Shown here: positions 12,901-25,700 of the stretch, one piece after another
How positions within the stretch are numbered: position 1 is the stretch's first letter
Layout of the letters: each line of letters opens with the position of its first letter
Origin: Ascaris suum
Lineage: Eukaryota; Nematoda; Chromadorea; Rhabditida; Ascarididae
Length of the DNA stretch: 64,000 nucleotides
Direction: 5' to 3'
Assembly (NCBI GenBank): GCA_013433145.1
Contig: CM024172.1
Location: 8,424,553-8,488,552, forward strand
Notes under the pieces: generated by a model
Told to the model about the DNA's origin: nothing
What the model saw: only the letters and a program-made list of their open reading frames with translations
Database searches by the model: none
Made by a program: the position numbers and the translations under genes

Positions 12901-15900
12901 GAGACCGAAAAACCTTCATAAGCTTTCGAATATTAAAAAAGCAACAACTATTAACAAATGACATCGCTTTAATAGGTCATTTTTAGGACGTATAAAGGTT
13001 GATCGAAGAAACACAAATTTTTGGGAAAGGAAATTTGTAATGGAAGGAACTGTCGCGATGAAAGTCATAAGAATGCTTCCTTCACAAGAATACTCATTTC
13101 TATTAATACATAAATTACGCTTATTACTGACCGCAGTGCGTTATTCTCCCTAGATGTATTTCTCAATTGAAATCTGAAAACGTTCAAAAAGATGCCATTT
13201 GGCCTTTAAAAAACGAATTATTGGTATTTATCTCAGAACACTTCAAAAATAAGCATGTATTGAATTATAGGTATCAGCATAGTACCCTGCCAGAAATGAA
13301 AGATGCCTTTATATCATAAGTAGCACAACTGAATTCTTGATGGGAAACTCCATGAAAAGTTTTGAGCTAGTGTGACTTAGAAGAATGTCGAGGGGAGTGG
13401 AAATTCGTGAAAATTAAGACAGCCTGAAAACTGACAAGAAGAAAATTGTCTGCTTCAAAAAATTTTTGCTGCTCATTGTTCAAGTGAAGACACCACGTGT
13501 TCCAATTGCACAGCAAGAAAATTCTGCGACAAAACTTTCGCTCTAAAACGTTTGCATGCAGTATCGGCCACAAGATTCTGCCTGCACACAACAACACATT
13601 GCTCATTCATGGCAAAAAATGAACAAGATTAGTTTTGCCGGTAGTTGCTGAGCTGAATATGTTCAGTGCTTCAAATGCCGACGCAACAATGCCACTTCAT
13701 TATTAACCGCTCCATTATATTTTATTTACTATGGTCTCTCGGCATCTTCCGCTGTTACCAAGAAACGCCTCATAATTCCACTCATATGTTTCTTACTACT
13801 CGAGTGCACTTATTTTGAACCTTTCAGCATGCAACTATAGCATTTCGAGAAAATTCGAACATTTTCCAACAACCGACAAAAATCTTGCTGGCAACGATCG
13901 GAAATTCGCATCTGCTGTAAAAAATGAAAGGCAATCGGTGAAAACCATGCAGAATTCTGCTATTTCGATTATGAATGGAATTATCATTCCAAAAGAGTTT
14001 GCAAAAAAAAAAAACAAAAAAACAAAAAACAAAACAGTACCTGCAAACTGCCGGCATATGCAAAGCTTTTCTTACAATATTGACATATATGCTTTCGCTC
14101 ATTCTGCTCATGCACTTGCTTCACATGTAGCTTCAGATAATTCTTCAGCGTGAACGTCTTCGGGCAGAACTCACATTGGAATGTCTTCTCACCATGTGTC
14201 TTTTTGTGAGTATAGAGTGCCGATGGAGATGACAAACACTTACTGCACTTCGGACATTTATAATTCCGGATGCCTGTAGTGTTTGGTTGTGAGCCAAACG
14301 ACAGCATAGATCATGGAGAAGAAACATTGCACATGAAATGCTTGGGCAACTCAATCGAAACTATAGTTTCAGGCCCACAACCTTATAACCGGATGTTTAG
14401 CTGCCCCAAAGCAGCACACGAACACGTACTTCTGCCATATGAAGAAAGCATCATTTGTTTTAAAAGTCTCAATAATTCAACTCTAAAAAATTGCTTATTT
14501 TGTCATTTGTGTGCTGAAGCTCTTTAAAAGTAGAAACATAAAAAGCCGAACTTTCCATCAGTTTTCAACAAATGGAGATAGTCGATAAGTTTAAAGCTCT
14601 AAATTCAACGACAAATACACTCGTTATAAAATATAAAAATAGTGAGGTGGTAGAAAACAAAACAGCACTCGACTATGAAATCTATAACGTCATTAAAAAA
14701 ACGGCAGAATGTACGACTAAGTGTGTCGAACTTCAAAACAATCCTGCGTTCTTCTAAACTCTAGAACAACTCTCGCATAAAAGTGCATCATCACCATGAT
14801 ACTGCCAAAACGCTGCCTGCGCTCTAACGTCGCGACATTTACATCATTGATGCCGCATTCATTCCGAACGAATAATCGCAAAAAGTATCACAGTTGTGTT
14901 TTTACATCACACAAATAAACAGCAAAATGGAGACTTCACATAAATAAGTACGAGTGGCACAATGTCCCAATGTGTATTTGAATCTTTCCACAAAAACATT
15001 TTGCATTTCACTCTAACATCACACTCCACTAGGAATAACTCCAGTAATCTACTAGACACGTTGAAAACAACGTTGCAATTTCTTTCTCTTGAAAGACTCG
15101 AGCAGATACCCTTCAGGCTGACAAAGAACAAAGATATAATATGTGCAGTCGAGAAGCCCTTTTGATGGCGCACCTCGGACTGCTTTCGGAGATGTTTCTC
15201 GCGTACAAAAATGAACAGTAACCTTAGCGCATAGCTTCTCTCTTCATGAGAATCCGACGGGCTCTTGAAAAAGTAACAGAAACACAAGTTAGAACGTACC
15301 GAGATGAGCGCTCTTTTCGTGAACCGTCTTTGTACCATACTGTGCGAAAGTCTTCTCACAATATTTGCATTTATATCTGCAAATTTTTGAAGAATCCGTC
15401 GTTAATTATTTCCGATTCAATGGTGAAGATCCTCAATTCGATGAAATCACAAAAAATACATTTGAAATACAAACGAAGCGAAAAGGACTTTTTAAGAAGA
15501 ATGAGCGAAATTTTCCAGCAAGCAGAAGAAAAATAAGTAAATTATGGACTTCAAACAAATACTTTCGGACCAAACGAAGTTGCGATCAATCCGCGAAAAG
15601 CAATGTAACTGAAGAGGCAGAGCTTGCAGAAAAACGGTTCCTGCTTTATGTATATCGCCCGCCCGGCTCGCTTCAGCTAAGGAAACAGCGACAGAGTAAA
15701 ACCTTGAAAATGGCAGTCTCGAAAATCACTTCATTCATATTAAGCAGTGAATCCACATCATATTGCCTCATCATTCAACGGCGAGGTTGAACGCGAAGCG
15801 ATGTGCATTTCAGTTTGCAATAAATATAGAACAGCCTCCGAACGATCAGCATGCTTCAACCAAAAAGTACGCAGCGCGCTATGCGCTTCTGCATTCCATC

Positions 15901-18900
15901 AATTGGATCAACCAGTAGATGAATTAAATAAACCGAAAATGCTTTCACATTTTAGTGATGCTATCGCTCGAATAAATCTAATGCAAAAGTCGCGGTTGCA
16001 AAATTAAAGTTACAGTTACCAAACTCGGTGGGTAAAATTCTTGTTCCATACTTTGGAGAGAGACTTAAATATCGAAAGGTGCCAAAAACACCACGCGTGT
16101 TATACCACTCGGAATTTCATTTGTACTTATTGTGCCATTTAAAAAAATGAACATTTATTGAGAAATGTGTGCGGTGGTCCGGATGAGTTAAAACACGAGC
16201 ATTTTGAAATACACACAATTTACTTTTTGTTCGTAAGTTGCGATACTGCTCGGTCGAGGACTGGGGGTGCAGCAGTGCAAATCACGCCGTCCTTTGTGGC
16301 ACGCCTCTTCGCTTATTGGAATTTCATTTCACGTGTTTTACAAATTCCCACAAGTGCTCACACTGGCAACATCTCCCTGTGAATTTATGAGAGTGTTCAA
16401 GGTGCTGGGAAAAATTCACTCAGGCAGGTGGGGAGAACAAAATGGTTTATTTCGCAGAACCGACTACCGGAACTCTCCACCTAATTTTGCAGGTAAAAAC
16501 CTTCTTTTCAAAGAGAGTTTAATTCGGTGCTCGACTAATTTGTGATTTTTGCCAGTCGCAGAGCATCTATCAAAACGATTTCTGTTGAAAACATAAGTAA
16601 CTTTCAAAAAAGGAATTCATCGTGTAGCAGCAGTAAATCGGGATCATTTCAGAAGCGATTTAACTATGCAGAATATCTGAAGCGGAAAGTTAATAATTAG
16701 AACAACTTGTCAGTCACTGGTCAGCCATTTGCATAAACGGTAAACAAATCATATGACACCCCGCTTTTTTTTGCTATCAAAGCTTCCTTAATTGCAATCG
16801 TTTAGTATGGAAAGCGAGTCGAAAACCTTCGAGATTTTGCTGCTACGTTTGAAAATTTTGACTGTAAGGATCTCAATAGAAGGACATGTTTAAGTGACCT
16901 TGAAGAAGCAAAGCAAACCGATTTTTCAGAGGCGCTCAGTTATACAGCTACAATGACAACTACAGCAACTTAATAATACTCGTTTCAGAAGCGACTTCTT
17001 GAAGGCGAAGTCCGAGATTTTTGGCTCACTGATTTTGCGAAAGGGAATTTGTGACATCATTCCCCAACGGATTTGCGTGTCTTTGTATTTCTTTCGGGTG
17101 TTGCAATCCGGGAATCACATTGGTAAAGACTGTGAAATTTTGCACATATAACTTAAACGAAAGGTGACATTTATTACCACTTCCAGCGTACTTCTTCAAG
17201 TTCTGTGTGGCCATGACATTAAGCAGGCTAACTCCTTCTGCTGCTATTTATGTACAGCTTAGCAATGATTTTTGGTTCAAATCGGAAGTGGAGGATTTCG
17301 CAAGAGCGGTTGACAGTGACTATTCTACCATCACATGTGCATAACTCAAATAGAGACATACATGAGCTTGAACACGAGCAGACATGCATGGGTACAATTC
17401 GACACTAGCCACAATAAGTTCCTAGTCAGTGCATATGTCGAAAAAACTGCAATGCAAAGAACACAAATGTAAAAAGTGCCTAGTGCAGCAGTTTTTGATC
17501 TGCATTCAGCTTGTTTACGGCTGTCTGCTTGTCCATAAATAAGTTCAATGGTCACTCATCACCTGATTGCATTCTTCGCACCTTTGCTCCATTAATTCGT
17601 AGTTGCTTGCAATTAATTCTCTTTCATTCATTCACATTAAGCTATTTGTTAGCGAAGAGTTAATTATCTCGAAAATAGCGCACATTAATGTGCAAAATAC
17701 AACGAAATATATTCTCCAATCGCATTAACGAGCACGACTTACAACACGTGAACGGAGTTTGCAAAACACGAATGCTTAAAATGGAAATCTCTTGGTGGTG
17801 AACATTCAATCTAAAGTGACCGTTGGTCGAAAATTGTCGACTATAATAGTTACCTTGCGAAACGCTCTTGCAAATGCCATATCTCACATCACAAACTCAA
17901 AACCACTATGTACCGCAAGTTCCAAATATTTGTGTATATTTTAGGAATGCGATATTCGGAGAATTCTCTCTTCGTCACTCCACACACCTTCAAAACTCTC
18001 GCCTTCGATATATTACCGGAAACGCAAGCAGCTAAGAGAGGTGTTGCGAGAACAGGTATAAGAATGCATGATGAAATCTATTTTGAGCTGTAAGTAAATA
18101 ATTCCCGTGACTCTCCTGAATTGTTAGGCAGCCGTGTAGAAATGCACACCTACAAACATCCTTTCATATGGAATTTACTTCCGGATAAAAGAAGGTGTGA
18201 AAATAGTAAAGATACTTCGCGAATGAACCTAGAGGCGTGAGAAAAGCGTTAATGAAGAAACTCCACTCTGAGCCAGAACTTTTACAAAGTTCTCGTTTCA
18301 TCAAAAACGAAAGAATTCGCTTGCACAAACTGTCATAGAAATATTTGCCATCATTAGGCGGTCGCTGAAAACGTAAAGATTTGATATTTGCGGCACGTGC
18401 TAATAACATCGATCACTTCCATATTTTAATTTTTAAAAAGATCATACATTTGAAATATATATTTTCCAATAAGCCGTTCGCTTATTCGACTGTTTTGTTC
18501 GATTGTATAAAGGAACCGCATGAACGACAATAAAATGACATCTAACATCATTATTTGCATTTGCTCGAAGCATGAGAGACCGTCACAAACCTATTGATAA
18601 TGTCGCTAAACATTAACTCTATGATTGCTGTTTATCACTTTTAGACAGCGAGCAGCACAACAATTCAACGACATTATGTAGAATTAACGAAAAAAAACCA
18701 ACGGTCTTTCTCCAGTATGCGTTCTTTCATGTACTTGAAGGGTGGCCTTCTGAGCGAATTTCTTATCGCAAAAATGACAGCTGAATGGTTTTTCGCCCGT
18801 ATGACATCGTTTATGTGACTCGAGAATTGATAAATAGGGAAACCCCTGAAAAGAGTCATAGAGATTTTTTTATGCTACAACTCTTCAGCAGTGACATATA

Positions 18901-20292
18901 AAAGTGCCATCATTCACGGATATAAATGACTTTATGGAGCAAGGAAAACAACAGTTTTTTTTAAAAGTTGGCATCATAACTTCTTTGCACGAACTTTGAA
19001 CGTCGATTATGTAACCTACGGAAGAGCCGCTATAAAGCTCATTCAGTCGAAAGTGGGAGCTGAAAAAAGATAAAAGTGCTGCCAACCACACTGTTACCTC
19101 AGCGGCACCACTCCTTCTGCTCCTAATAAAAATGAAAGTAGTGGAATGTAGGCACGTGGCTAGCCGTTATAAACCGTCTGCTAAAGTATCAGCGGAAAGG
19201 CTGTATGTAAATTACTCCACCCTTCGCCTATTACGCACTCAGTCCTTTAAAATTTTCTCACTTAAAGCACAATTAAATGGAAGTGCTAGATGAACATAAT
19301 TGAATAAAGCAGCACTGACAGAACTCCACGCTCTATCATTCTTCTTCCATCATTTGCCGGAGATGATATTCAGCGAGGTTTTTCTTATGAAAAGTGCTCA
19401 TTTCGAAAAAAGTGTGTTCCTATATCAATCGTTCCAAAATGCTGTTGACATTGTTATGGGAAGGAAGCATCGTCGCTCTTTCGATAAGTTCACCTCCTAT
19501 TCGCTCATAAAACCTTGCAGAAATTTCAATCCAGAAATGTTCAACTGTTAAGTGACATGCGCACCTAGTGAAAACATTACCTCCATCACCTCTCAGTTTT
19601 GAAGTATATCAAGTGTCGTTCATGCAGAGATTAGCCACGACGTCACTTGCAATAAAATACCAGAACAATGACAGATGGAGGGTTCAGGCAAGGAGAGGTT
19701 AGAACTGATGTTTACTTGCATAACATTTCGGCACAAAAATTTGGCATACTGGCATGACAAACAGCCAAAATCAGGTGAATTTCCAGACAAATTTTTATAT
19801 TCTGGTTTAATAGAACAAAAACCGCAATGACTTTCTTTCCCATGACTGTGTGACCTAAATCATTCGAACTCAATATTTTCCCAAAAAACGTGCCAAAGAA
19901 TCGTAACTAATAAAAACCTGGTAACTACCCAAGTGACAATCCTTGGTGCACTGCCAGTTGTCGTAGTTCTTTAAGGGTTGCCGTGAAATTAAAAAGTTTT
20001 ACAAAAGATAGAGTAAGGTTGAAAATGTTGAAGAATAAACCATGGTTAGTCATTCGAACGAATACAATGGCTAACTAATACAAACCTTGCCACATATTTC
20101 ACAAACATGCCGTTTTTCAACGTGTGGATGGGTATTCCCAGAACCGTTATTGCTTGAGCTGCTGCTGCTTTCCGGTGATTCACTATGAACGATCACAGAT
20201 TGGCCACCGGCGGCTGGTTCAGCTTTAGGTAATACCAGATGCGTGTTATTCACCTCATGTATATTGTACACGTTCAGCTCATCACCGTTCAT
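9317..20292 (-). CDS. Eleven-finger C2H2 zinc-finger protein, 9 coding exons, 615 aa
   Basis: This is a predicted nuclear DNA-binding regulator. Coding exons in transcript order are 20292-20086, 18845-18703, 15376-15300, 14273-14041, 12339-12139, 11891-11767, 11353-11276, 10657-10500 and 9942-9317. Every junction is AG/GT, all phases agree, and the total is 1848 nt. Metal ligands by finger: F1 C64 C67 H80 H84; F2 C92 C95 H108 H112; F3 C120 C123 H136 H141; F4 C149 C152 H165 H169; F5 C176 C179 H192 H197; F6 C206 C209 H222 H226; F7 C234 C237 H250 H254; F8 C262 C265 H278 H282; F9 C302 C305 H318 H322; F10 C330 C333 H346 H350; F11 C358 C361 H374 C378. TGEKP/TGERP linkers join F1-F3, F6-F8 and F9-F11; an 18-residue linker separates F8 from F9. 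Residues 38-50 are Ser-rich. The tail (409-615) is Pro/Ser/Gln/Leu-rich, like an activation or repression region. An upstream in-frame ATG at 20358 would add 22 aa. The family is certain; I do not recognise the orthologue. Confidence 0.93.
10500..10657 (-). CDS. Zinc-finger gene exon 8 (C2HC F11 and acidic linker)
   Basis: The acceptor is GCACTTCAG. Finger 11 ([19 protein letters not shown]) ends in Cys378 where a second His is expected, so it is a C2HC finger. An acidic, polar stretch follows ([14 protein letters not shown]) and then a leucine-rich run that leads into the tail. The donor is CTGA|GTGAGT, phase 1. Confidence 0.92.
11276..11353 (-). CDS. Zinc-finger gene exon 7 (F10)
   Basis: This 78-nt exon lies between GTGTTCAG and AAACC|GTTCGT. 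It encodes finger 10 ([18 protein letters not shown]350) and the TGEKP linker. The donor cuts the linker proline codon in phase 2, as in exon 2, and has the same CC|GTT context. Confidence 0.92.
11767..11891 (-). CDS. Zinc-finger gene exon 6 (inter-finger linker, F9)
   Basis: The acceptor is TATTTGCAG. The exon starts with a polar linker ([12 protein letters not shown], residues 288-299) that splits the array into two blocks. Finger 9 follows ([20 protein letters not shown]322). Tyr replaces the usual Phe. The donor is TTTCAG|GTTAGC, phase 2. Residues 288-329. Confidence 0.93.
12139..12339 (-). CDS. Zinc-finger gene exon 5 (end of F6, F7, F8)
   Basis: The acceptor GTTCACAG leads into [11 protein letters not shown], which supplies the histidines of finger 6. 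Fingers 7 ([19 protein letters not shown]) and 8 ([19 protein letters not shown]) follow with canonical spacing and TGERP linkers. The exon is exactly 67 codons (phase 0 in and out). The donor is GCA|GTAAGTG, the strongest in the gene. Confidence 0.95.
14041..14273 (-). CDS. Zinc-finger gene exon 4 (F4, F5, first half of F6)
   Basis: The acceptor is CACTACAG and the donor TTGCAG|GTACTG. The exon encodes residues 143-220. Finger 4 ([19 protein letters not shown]) has Leu in place of the conserved Phe and an extra Cys. Finger 5 has Cys176/Cys179 and His192/His197. The linkers on both sides of F5 (HGEKT and HEQNERK) depart from TGEKP. The Cys pair of finger 6 ([10 protein letters not shown]) closes the exon, and its histidines are in exon 5. 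Confidence 0.93.
15300..15376 (-). CDS. Zinc-finger gene exon 3 (F3)
   Basis: This 77-nt exon lies between a TTTGCAG acceptor and a CTCG|GTACG donor. It encodes finger 3, [19 protein letters not shown], with four residues between the last two histidines (H136, H141). The usual Leu before the first His is Lys, so the hydrophobic core is atypical. The phase (2 in, 1 out) matches both neighbours. Other frames through this exon are open for longer but do not encode a finger. Confidence 0.9.
18703..18845 (-). CDS. Zinc-finger gene exon 2 (rest of F1, all of F2)
   Basis: The acceptor is CTTTTCAG. The exon encodes residues 70-116: [15 protein letters not shown] completes finger 1, followed by a TGEKP linker, finger 2 (C92, C95, H108, H112) and the start of a TGERP linker. 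The length is 47 codons plus 2 nt. The donor AGACC|GTTGGT falls inside the linker proline codon (phase 2) and is a weak match to consensus, but exon 3 supplies the missing base and the invariant Tyr-Lys-Cys. Confidence 0.92.
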
Positions 20293-20304
20293 TTCCGTTT
20301 CCTC
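20086..20304 (-). CDS. Zinc-finger gene exon 1 (5' UTR, start codon, N-terminus, first Cys pair of F1)
   Basis: The preferred ATG is at 20292-20290 and begins [10 protein letters not shown]. The 12 nt of 20304-20293 would be 5' UTR after a TTTACAG acceptor. The exon encodes residues 1-69: an acidic start, a Ser run near residues 42-47, then HVCEICGK, the first half of finger 1. The donor GGCAAG|GTTTG is phase 0, and the next exon continues in frame with the rest of finger 1. If the acceptor is not used, the frame stays open to an ATG at 20358. Confidence 0.85.
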
Positions 20305-21473
<1,169 letters not shown>

Positions 21474-21927
21474 ATATTCCCTCGGACCTAAACCTGCTCC
21501 CCACTTCACAACTCTATTTAACTATGTTGGACAGCGGCAAAGTTAAACATATTCGGGAAGAGGGCCTCATTATGGCAATAAACAAACGCTGGGAAGAATC
21601 GAGGGCTTATGGACTTCAAAAAAAAACCAGATGCAAACTTTCTGCTGGCTTCGGTAGTTTTTTTAATCGAAGCAATAAGTTCATTTGCGATAAGAAACGA
21701 TCTGTAGGCCCCGACGATTAGTGAGCGGTAAACTTTAACGAAAAGGCAATAATGACAGGAGGGGAGGGAACAACAAACTGTGGAACCTCGGCAGCATTGG
21801 GTTATTCTCTGAGCACCGTGTCGATTAAACGGATCTGACTAACGTTATGCCACACAGCTTCTTAGAATTCGCGCTTATAAAATATCTCACAAAAATGACG
21901 AAAACCATCGGCGCAGAATTCTTCATC

Positions 21928-22110
21928 GTTCAAAATTTACGATTCAAAATCCCGTAAGCCCCCACAGACGGGACATTCGTTACAGCGATTTCCTCGCGGA
22001 GGCAGAGCAATTTTTGATCGCGAGGGCCCCGCTGTTCAAAATTTACGATCCATCTCAATGCGAGGGTCTCCGCAAACGGATCGCGGAGGGGGGATGGCGG
22101 TGAACTCCGA
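21928..22110. repeat. GC-rich dispersed repeat, copy 2
   Basis: An island of clearly higher GC in AT-rich DNA. It holds an exact 16-bp direct repeat, GTTCAAAATTTACGAT, at 21928-21943 and 22034-22049. It also matches 240-278 (at 21974-22008) and, more weakly, the 29762-29783 stretch (at 22023-22045). I infer a noncoding mobile or repeat family. Confidence 0.5.
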
Positions 22111-22282
22111 ACATTACTATAAACCGACTAACACAGTACATCACCTGGTAATGCTTAAATATTCCCCACGAAAGTCCTTCCCCCCACCCGTCCCTCCCCT
22201 TCTCCTTCCCCTGACGAAACGCCATTTCTAAAACATGCGAATACACTGACCCAGCACGGCGAAAATGAAGAAGGAGAGGATA

Positions 22283-22723
22283 TCAAAGATGCTTTGATAA
22301 TCGAGAAACAATCCTGTAATCTTTTAACTGAGATAGAGTGCGATCGGTTGAAGATAGTGATTTACAATAGTCAACATTAGTCAACCTACTATGTACTCCC
22401 TTTGAATTCGTGGTCACGGACTTTTCTTTTCCGAGCATAACGAAAGACTGACACACGACACAGCTTATATCACACAGCTCAAAATTCCAAGTGCCTTTAA
22501 CTTGAACGACAGGAGAGAATCCTTCATTAACGACATCGGATAATTTAAAGATGACGGACAAAGACCGATTCGTTTTTGACATTTCGAAGTGAACGATGAT
22601 GGACTTGTTAATTGTGCCGAAAAGTTGAAACAATGCAAAATTATCGCAAAAAAACTCCGAAGCTTCAGTCTCGCCGACCGCTTTCGAAGAACTTTGGGAG
22701 ATTTTAGACTGATCGAATTCTCC
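22283..22723 (-). CDS. Unidentified 146-codon open frame
   Basis: Open from just after a TGA to a TGA at 22283-22285, next to the GC-rich repeat. An excellent acceptor (AAATTTTAG) ends at 22727, but using it would read the TGA in frame, so no clean exon can be built from it. The composition is mixed and protein-like (for example NEGFSPVVQVKGTWNFELC), without a recognised domain. It may be part of a decayed element or chance. Confidence 0.15.
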   Translation of the reverse strand, partial: GEFDQSKISQSSSKAVGETEASEFFCDNFALFQLFGTINKSIIVHFEMSKTNRSLSVIFKLSDVVNEGFSPVVQVKGTWNFELCDISCVVCQSFVMLGKEKSVTTNSKGVHSRLTNVDYCKSLSSTDRTLSQLKDYRIVSRLSKHL

Positions 22724-25700
22724 TCACTAAAATTTAAATATAACATGAAAAGCGATTTATTTTTTCATCTGCTCGCACTGTGTAGAAAACCTCAAAAAGT
22801 AAAATTTTCTGCCATAATTATACTATTTCCTTGTATCAGAACCCCTTGCTGATCATCAGCATATCTCAGTCCGCTAGAAACGCGTCATTCCGTCGGTTTC
22901 CCAAGTGGCTAGTACACCTACCTTAAAATCACCTTATAACTGCTCAGACTTCTAAGTCCGCCACTTTTTTTTCGAAATTCTTGGGGAGGCCACTGATTCA
23001 AGATGGAAGTTTCTAAGCACCTTCATAACGGGTATCGGCCCACGGTTCACGTATATAGTACAAGTGGTAACCGGTATGTAATAACTAAAAGAATTGAAAA
23101 TTGCCGACTCGAAATGAACTCTGCTTTTGTTTCATAGTGGAAGTACAGTTACGAGAGGACGCATTCTCGAGAAAATCTCTCAAGAAAGCTCAATTGGTTA
23201 CAATGAATGAATTTATAGCCAGTAGGACTTGTAAATGGGGTTTTATGACATACATATGTCTGCATAGCTGCTTGCTCTATGTGCTCGCCAATTTGAAGGA
23301 AACCATTGAAGTGAAGGGTACGAAATTTAGTGGACCCAATTTATCCGTGCAATCGATTTAATGAGGATCTACACCAATTAGGCCGCATTCTACAATAGAT
23401 CTCATGCCCCTTCCTTACTGTATTTCTGTAAAAGACATGCCGAGCATCGGTTCCAGTGAAAACGCAAACTTGTTATGATGCATGCTTCGTCATTAGTTGG
23501 CAATCGCTAGTACTAGGCTGTCTTGGATGGAATTGCAATCGTATACATCATTTGAAGTGTTTCCTACTTTTGAAGTGAATTAGTGAATCACCATCGAATA
23601 AACGTTTCACTAGTTGTGTTGCCTTATAGTCAGCGACATTCGTGATTGAACTTAAAAGTACGAATGAAGGAGTTTCCTTATACAATCTAGTAAAGGACTT
23701 TTGCAGGGAAATTCCAACTCCACCTGCAAAAAGCATATTCGTGTTACTGTCATCTGAAGAGGACGAAAATGAAATGCAGTTCAGGTCCATAAAAAATATG
23801 AATTCGAACGTAGTATTAGCAGCTTATTACATCAACAGTGGGGCGCAGCGCTTTCATGGCCTGTGTTTCAACAGTATCATACACAGGTACAACCTACCTG
23901 CACAGTCAAACCGTATCATTCTATTCAAACTGTACTTTTTTACTCACTAAAGACATTCGGCTTCCCATTAAGTTGTCTTAAATTCGCGCTTCAATACACA
24001 TAACACAGTTTGTCAGCAGATATTGTGAATAAAATGCAAAGCAGTTTACGCGTCAACTACATAAGCGCGAAATTTGAAAAACAATGAGAGAGAAGCAATC
24101 TGTTCGCTTCTTTGAAGTGGTGCAAAAAGACGCCTCGTTTTCAGAAGCACTGCAAAGATAACGCGCATTTCCCTCGTAGCACCTTTTTTTGGTAATCGTT
24201 TCTCTAAATACGAATAATATACAGCACATACATTTTCATGGAAATTTACTTGAAATAAATGCGAATTTGCCAAAGTACGATGGAATAGCTAAACGAGTAT
24301 TCAAGTGAGATTGTATATTGACATTATTACATCATACGATCAATTCTATGAAAAATTGTGCGGAAATTCAATAAATAATGAAGAACGTTGATAAAATGCT
24401 GAATAAAGTTACTAGTCGTTCCGTTTTCACCAAACCTCATAAAATCAAGAGATCGATTGTCTTCTGAGAAATTTTTTTATTGTTCTGTACGACGAGGTCA
24501 AAAAAGTGAAAAAGCCCTCATGACTACGTCTGATGACTTGGACCTTATTATAAGTGCGGATATATCGAATTACGAATTTCATTGTTTTTTTACAACTAAG
24601 CTAGCGTTTCCGTTCATTCCTTCATTCGCATATCAAAGTCCATCTTCTACGTTGGAAAAACCGCGTAAACGTCAAATAGTCAGCAGTCGAGTTCCGGCTT
24701 TTTAAGTGGCACCTCCCTTTTCTGTTGCACCTCTTTTAAGGCCACAGCTTTCATGGTTAGCTTCCTTCCTTTGTTGCGACATCTATGATGCAACGATGAT
24801 ATATCTAAGCGCCATTTACCGAATTCGCATCGGCAAATTCTTCCAATCACTCCTTCAGCTGCGGCTGAGTTGTTTCGACCCTACGCATTATTGCTGCTCT
24901 CACCTATTAATGTCTCCGCCTGAACTGTAGCGTTGGGAGGATTTAGCTCGTTGTTGCTATTCACGCTTACACACTTTTGTATGCTTTCCTACCTTGGGAC
25001 TTTAAAATAAAAAAAAATAAGTGAACACATGCAGAGAAGATTTTTCATCCCATCAAAATAAGTTATGTACCACACCGAGGAAGGTGGCACTCTAGGCGCC
25101 TCTGATCAAGCAAACCCTTACCGTTAGTTGTTGAAAATTAATAAAATACATGAAAATATGTAACAATTGAACCTCAACAAATCTCTTAGGAAACGCTGGA
25201 TTTTCTGAGTCAATTGTTGCAAGTGCAACTAGAATGATTAAAATTGTGACTCGAATGTTGGAAAATTTGAGCAGGTCTTTAGGCCTACCAGAATGTCGAT
25301 GGTTCTTAATGCATCAGTCTGATTATATGAGATCATGTTGCAAACAGCGCTCACGAGTTGTGGCATACCTACCTTCACTTGCTCAAGTATTGACACTCTT
25401 TTACAAGGAGGCGGAGAGGTGGATATACAGACAGAATCAAAGACACGAACCGTCGTCTTAAATACGCGCTACCTAAAGTACATGCTTATACAAAATTGCA
25501 GATCGAACAGAAGAATAAACAAAAAATCATACGTTTGATAGTCACGTGCCCCATTTTAACGAATAAATTTAGCCTATCCACACCAACGATTCACAAGTCG
25601 AGTGGGATGAGTGAAGTGGTTAATGCGATCGGATTTTATACGACGCCAAATTAGAGGCATCTTTTTATGGCGATGACCACTAAATCAGGAACATAATGCA

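Larger units (their letters stand above)
10658..20085 (-). other. Introns 1-7 of the zinc-finger gene
   Basis: Sizes in transcript order are 1240, 3326, 1026, 1701, 247, 413 and 618 nt; intron 8 (9943-10499) is 557 nt. Introns 1-4 are large for a nematode. I see no extra finger exon, nested gene or complete mobile element in them. A Lys-rich plus-strand frame near 13815-14153 comes from an A-rich run just inside intron 4 and is not a gene. Confidence 0.75.

Noticed and set aside
13815..14153. 112-codon Lys/Asn-rich plus frame
   Set aside because: Created by an A-rich run and the antisense of exon 4.
14907..15359. 150-codon minus-strand frame
   Set aside because: It overlaps exon 3 in a different frame and has no domain; the finger-encoding frame explains the region.
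9317..20292. Eleven fingers with a terminal C2HC, as in CTCF
   Set aside because: The finger count and last-finger type match, but the finger sequences and linkers are not CTCF-like as I know them, and CTCF is reported lost in derived nematodes. Treated as coincidence.
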